Positions 61,565 to 64,000 of a DNA stretch of 64,000 nucleotides are shown here, in pieces. A model generated the notes under the pieces. The model made no database searches. It saw only the letters and a program-made list of their open reading frames with translations, and was not told the origin of the DNA. The stretch is taken from the NCBI GenBank assembly GCA_015067795.1, contig SVLU01000006.1, positions 1 through 64,000 of the forward strand, in the 5' to 3' direction. Source of the stretch: Oscillospiraceae bacterium (GTDB taxonomy: Bacteria > Bacillota > Clostridia > Oscillospirales > Oscillospiraceae). Position numbers and translations under genes: made by a program. Each line of letters begins with the position of its first letter. Within the stretch, counting starts at the first letter, position 1.

Positions 61565-62782
61565 ATGGCACGTTTTACACTTCCCAGAGATTTATATCAC
61601 GGCAAGGGTTCTCTTGCTGTACTTAAGGAGCTTAAGGGCGAGCGCGCAATGGTCTGCGTTGGCGGCGGCTCTATGAAGAGATTTGGTTTCCTGGATAAGG
61701 TTGTAGAATATCTTAAGGAAGCCGGTATGGAAGTTGAACTGTTCGAGGGCATCGAGCCTGACCCATCCGTAACCACCGTTATGCGTGGTGCTGAAGCTAT
61801 GACAAGGTTCCAGCCTGACTGGATCGTTGCAATGGGCGGCGGTTCCCCTATTGATGCTGCTAAGGCTATGTGGATCAAGTACGAATATCCTGAAGTAACC
61901 TTTGAAGATATGTGCAAGGTATTCGGCCTTCCAAAGCTCCGTCAGAAGGCTCACTTCTGTGCTATCCCATCCACCTCCGGTACCGCTACCGAGGTTACAG
62001 CTTTCTCCGTAATCACCGATTACGAAAAGGGCATCAAGTATCCTCTTGCTGACTTCGAGATCACTCCTGACATCGCTATCGTTGACCCTGAGCTGGCTGA
62101 AACAATGCCAAAAAAGCTGGTTGCTCACACAGGTATGGACGCTATGACTCATGCCGTTGAAGCTTATGTTTCCACAGCTAACTGCGATTTCACCGATCCT
62201 CTGGCTCTCCACGCAATCAAGATGATCCAGAATGACCTTATCGAATCTTACAACGGCGATATGGACAAACGTGCCAAGATGCACAATGCTCAGTGCCTTG
62301 CAGGTATGGCATTCTCCAATGCTCTTTTAGGTATCGTTCACTCCATGGCTCATAAGACCGGTGCTGTTTTTGAAGACCTTGGTGCTCACATTATCCATGG
62401 TGCCGCTAATGCTATGTACCTGCCAAAGGTAATCGCTTACAACGCAAAGAACGAAACCGCCGCAAAGCGTTACGGTGTTATCGCTGACTTCATGGGTCTT
62501 GGCGGTGAAAATGATGCAGAAAAGGTTCAGAACCTTATCGCATATCTCCGCGGCATGAATGATGCTCTCAACATCCCACAGTGCATTAAGAACTACGGTA
62601 CTGACAGCTATCCTTGCGAACAGGGCTTTGTACCAGAGGAAATTTTCCTTGAAAGACTCCCTGAGATCGCAAAGAACGCAATCGCAGACGCCTGCACAGG
62701 TTCCAACCCACGTCAGCCTGACCAGGAAGAAATGGAAAAGCTTCTTAAGTGCTGCTACTACGATACAGAGGTTGATTTTTAA
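61565..62782 (+). CDS. Iron-containing alcohol dehydrogenase
   Basis: 405 residues, group III ADH. The NAD(P) loop MGGGSPIDAAKAMW and the metal region (GMDAMTHAVEAYVS; HSMAHKTGAVF; HIIHGAANA) are intact. It likely reduces an aldehyde such as acetaldehyde or butyraldehyde to re-oxidise NAD(P)H in fermentation. Strong codon bias suggests high expression. Monocistronic with its own promoter and terminator. Confidence 0.94.
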   Translation: MARFTLPRDLYHGKGSLAVLKELKGERAMVCVGGGSMKRFGFLDKVVEYLKEAGMEVELFEGIEPDPSVTTVMRGAEAMTRFQPDWIVAMGGGSPIDAAKAMWIKYEYPEVTFEDMCKVFGLPKLRQKAHFCAIPSTSGTATEVTAFSVITDYEKGIKYPLADFEITPDIAIVDPELAETMPKKLVAHTGMDAMTHAVEAYVSTANCDFTDPLALHAIKMIQNDLIESYNGDMDKRAKMHNAQCLAGMAFSNALLGIVHSMAHKTGAVFEDLGAHIIHGAANAMYLPKVIAYNAKNETAAKRYGVIADFMGLGGENDAEKVQNLIAYLRGMNDALNIPQCIKNYGTDSYPCEQGFVPEEIFLERLPEIAKNAIADACTGSNPRQPDQEEMEKLLKCCYYDTEVDF

Positions 62783-62800
62783 GCTTTGATAAACACGAAT

Positions 62801-62831
62801 AACGGAGAGCGAGCTGCTCTCCGTTATTTTT
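62801..62831 (+). terminator. Terminator of the alcohol dehydrogenase gene
   Basis: AACGGAGAGC-gagct-GCTCTCCGTT then ATTTTTG. Confidence 0.9.
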
Positions 62832-62837
62832 GCACTT

Positions 62838-63322
62838 TTATTCAGTATAAAATCTATCCTCTGACCATTTGGCAGGGTTTGTGTCAATATATTGCCAGAT
62901 TTTCAGGTAGTCCTGTTCATTGCGGATTATATGATCGTAGAATGAGGTTTGGAAAAATGATTTTCCTGTCTCTTTTCTAACCATGATCTTTATCGAACGC
63001 ACTACATCACTCAGTGTAGGGAAGGCAGCCCTCTGCCTTCCGTAATTGTCTATTATAATGATCAGATGGATGTGATTGGGCATGATCACATATTTGTCAA
63101 CTGTAACACCGTCATAGACCACATTTATATTGTTAATGTATTTTCTACAACACGACCAATGTCGGATAATTCCAGAATCGGAAGGCAGAGGGCTGCCTTC
63201 CCTACATGGATGGTGCTTAAAATATTTCCACGTTCTTTTGTACATATCGTAACAAAATACGCACCGTTTGTGCTGTAATCATAATTTTCTAATCTGTTTG
63301 ATTTCCTTTGAGGAAAAGCCAT
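62838..63322 (-). pseudogene. Frameshifted type A RAYT
   Basis: Starts MAFPQRKSNRLENYDYSTNG at 63322 and reads in one frame to about 63141, then continues in another frame to the stop at 62838. Compared with the intact copy at 30099, GAAAAGTAC has become GAAAATAC: one G is missing at 63140/63141. Downstream the HuH (NHIHL), EQDYLKIW and C-terminus are intact. Both type A REPs are present and perfect. Inactivation looks recent, or the base is a sequence error. Confidence 0.87.
63015..63206. repeat. REP doublet, stem type A, inside the RAYT pseudogene
   Basis: Inverted identical REPs at 63015-63041 and 63180-63206, 138 nt apart (139 in the intact RAYT, the difference being the missing base). 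Confidence 0.92.
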
Positions 63323-63324
63323 AT

Positions 63325-64000
63325 TTATTTAACGGTTATAAGCTCATACTCCCTTGAACCCAGACCGATTTTTTCTGCGTATTCAGGACCGACTCTCCAG
63401 TTTGTTGTTGGGAACACCTTGCCGAAATGGTCTCTGTCCTGGTGTTTGCTCTCGCTGAGGAGGGTATTTGCAAGAATAGGCTGGCTGTTTACAGCGTCAG
63501 CACAGGCCATATCAAGAGCAACAGGGTCGAAGGAAGCAAACATACCAACGTTTGGTACGATAGCCGCATCGTTTTCAGCGTGGCAGTCGCAGTATGGAGA
63601 AACATCACGGACGATGCTGATATGGAAATTAGGCTTATCCTGGATAACAGCCTTGGAGTATTCAGCGATCTTCTTATGGAGGACATCCTTTGCCTCGTCA
63701 AATGCAGTTTCAACCGCATCTTTAGGACACACGCTAACACATCTGCCACAGCCAACACAACGGTCATGATAAATAGTTGCCTTACCGTTTTCAATAACAG
63801 CCGCGTCATGAGCGCAGAACTTAGAACACATCTTACAGCCAATGCACAGGTCTTCATTTACAACAGGCTTGCCTGCATTATGCATTTCCATCTTGCCACG
63901 GCGGGAGCCGCAACCCATGCCGATATTCTTCAGTGCACCGCCGAAGCCTGTCTCCTCATGGCCCTTGAAGTGGTTGAGAGAGATGAAAACGTCACAATCC
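63325..64000 (-). CDS. DUF362 / ferredoxin-type 4Fe-4S protein (5' end outside window)
   Basis: Partial: the frame stays open to the window edge, so the N-terminus is missing. The visible part has DVFISLNHFKGHEETGFGG then KNIGMGCGSRRGK of the DUF362 family, followed by two 4Fe-4S motifs (CIGCKMCSKFC and CVGCGRCVSVCP) and a C-terminal DPVALDMACADAVN block. Such proteins are predicted cytoplasmic redox carriers; the partner is unknown. The stop at 63325 lies 2 nt from the RAYT pseudogene start. Confidence 0.9.
   Translation of the reverse strand, partial: DCDVFISLNHFKGHEETGFGGALKNIGMGCGSRRGKMEMHNAGKPVVNEDLCIGCKMCSKFCAHDAAVIENGKATIYHDRCVGCGRCVSVCPKDAVETAFDEAKDVLHKKIAEYSKAVIQDKPNFHISIVRDVSPYCDCHAENDAAIVPNVGMFASFDPVALDMACADAVNSQPILANTLLSESKHQDRDHFGKVFPTTNWRVGPEYAEKIGLGSREYELITVK

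Noticed and set aside
62838..63322. Programmed frameshift in the third RAYT
   Set aside because: GAAAATAC is not a convincing slippery site, there is no downstream structure linked to it, and the intact homologue simply has one more G.
1..64000. tRNA or rRNA genes
   Set aside because: No cloverleaf with a GGTTCRANYCC-type T-arm or rRNA-like block was noticed by eye; a covariance-model search would be needed to exclude them fully.

Overview
The window looks like a chromosomal segment of a spore-forming, anaerobic gut-type Firmicute of the class Clostridia, most likely an Oscillospiraceae/Ruminococcaceae relative. The evidence is the spoIIA operon (spoIIAA-spoIIAB-sigF), spmA-spmB, ricT (yaaT) next to holB, the rpmG-secE-nusG-rplK-rplA order, GTP-type PEP carboxykinase, an Fe-dependent alcohol dehydrogenase, and the dense intergenic repeats common in that group. 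Genes lie on both strands. I saw no prophage, CRISPR array, rRNA or tRNA gene.

Layout. 0.1-7 kb: valS, the spoIIA operon and a membrane-anchored amidase. 7.1-16.5 kb (minus strand): a ten-gene Mrp/Mbh-type cation-antiporter operon with four NuoL/M/N-like subunits and no electron-transfer genes, followed by a Na+/solute symporter and galK. 20.7-23.6 kb (minus): a DpnII-type restriction-modification island whose Dam methylase carries an N-terminal HTH. 23.7-30.6 kb: RluA-type pseudouridine synthase, ABC exporter, DUF436 protein, spmAB, thpR, a small Smr protein with an apparent ATA start, and a REP-associated tyrosine transposase (RAYT). 30.6-33.9 kb: a BlaR1/BlaI-type pair and two small membrane-anchored proteins, tied together by two matching promoter/operator modules. 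33.9-37.4 kb: ruvX, rpmG-secE-nusG-rplK-rplA and a lipoprotein. 37.7-47 kb: azlCD, a HAD phosphatase, nadA, a class B sortase with a long acidic cytoplasmic arm, ricT with a ~245-residue basic tail, holB and a DUF1846 protein. 47.2-56.3 kb: membrane metallopeptidase, topoisomerase III, rsmA, DNA-3-methyladenine glycosylase, pckG, a second RAYT and a PAP2 phosphatase. 56.4-64 kb: a ZTP riboswitch controlling purO plus a stand-alone AICAR transformylase, a PQ-loop protein, a TraB/GumN lipoprotein, an alcohol dehydrogenase, a frameshifted third RAYT, and the 3' part of a DUF362/ferredoxin gene.

The most striking system is the RAYT/REP set. Short hairpins with a fixed GTAGGG head and a variable stem are scattered between genes, singly or as inverted pairs. 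Each of the three RAYT coding sequences carries an inverted REP pair inside the reading frame, at the same two places in the protein: two copies carry stem type A, the third carries stem type B. The frame stays open through both hairpins. The transposase gene thus encodes its own candidate substrate, and the stem has been exchanged between families while the head is kept.

Other repeat families include a TGTCATT-ended MITE-like element whose internal hairpin varies with stem complementarity kept, a longer composite element built around GCCTACGCGGC, and a hairpin array joined by ATATCGA linkers upstream of galK. Positions, motifs and spacings were read from the sequence; family assignments rest on recognised motifs and no database search was run.
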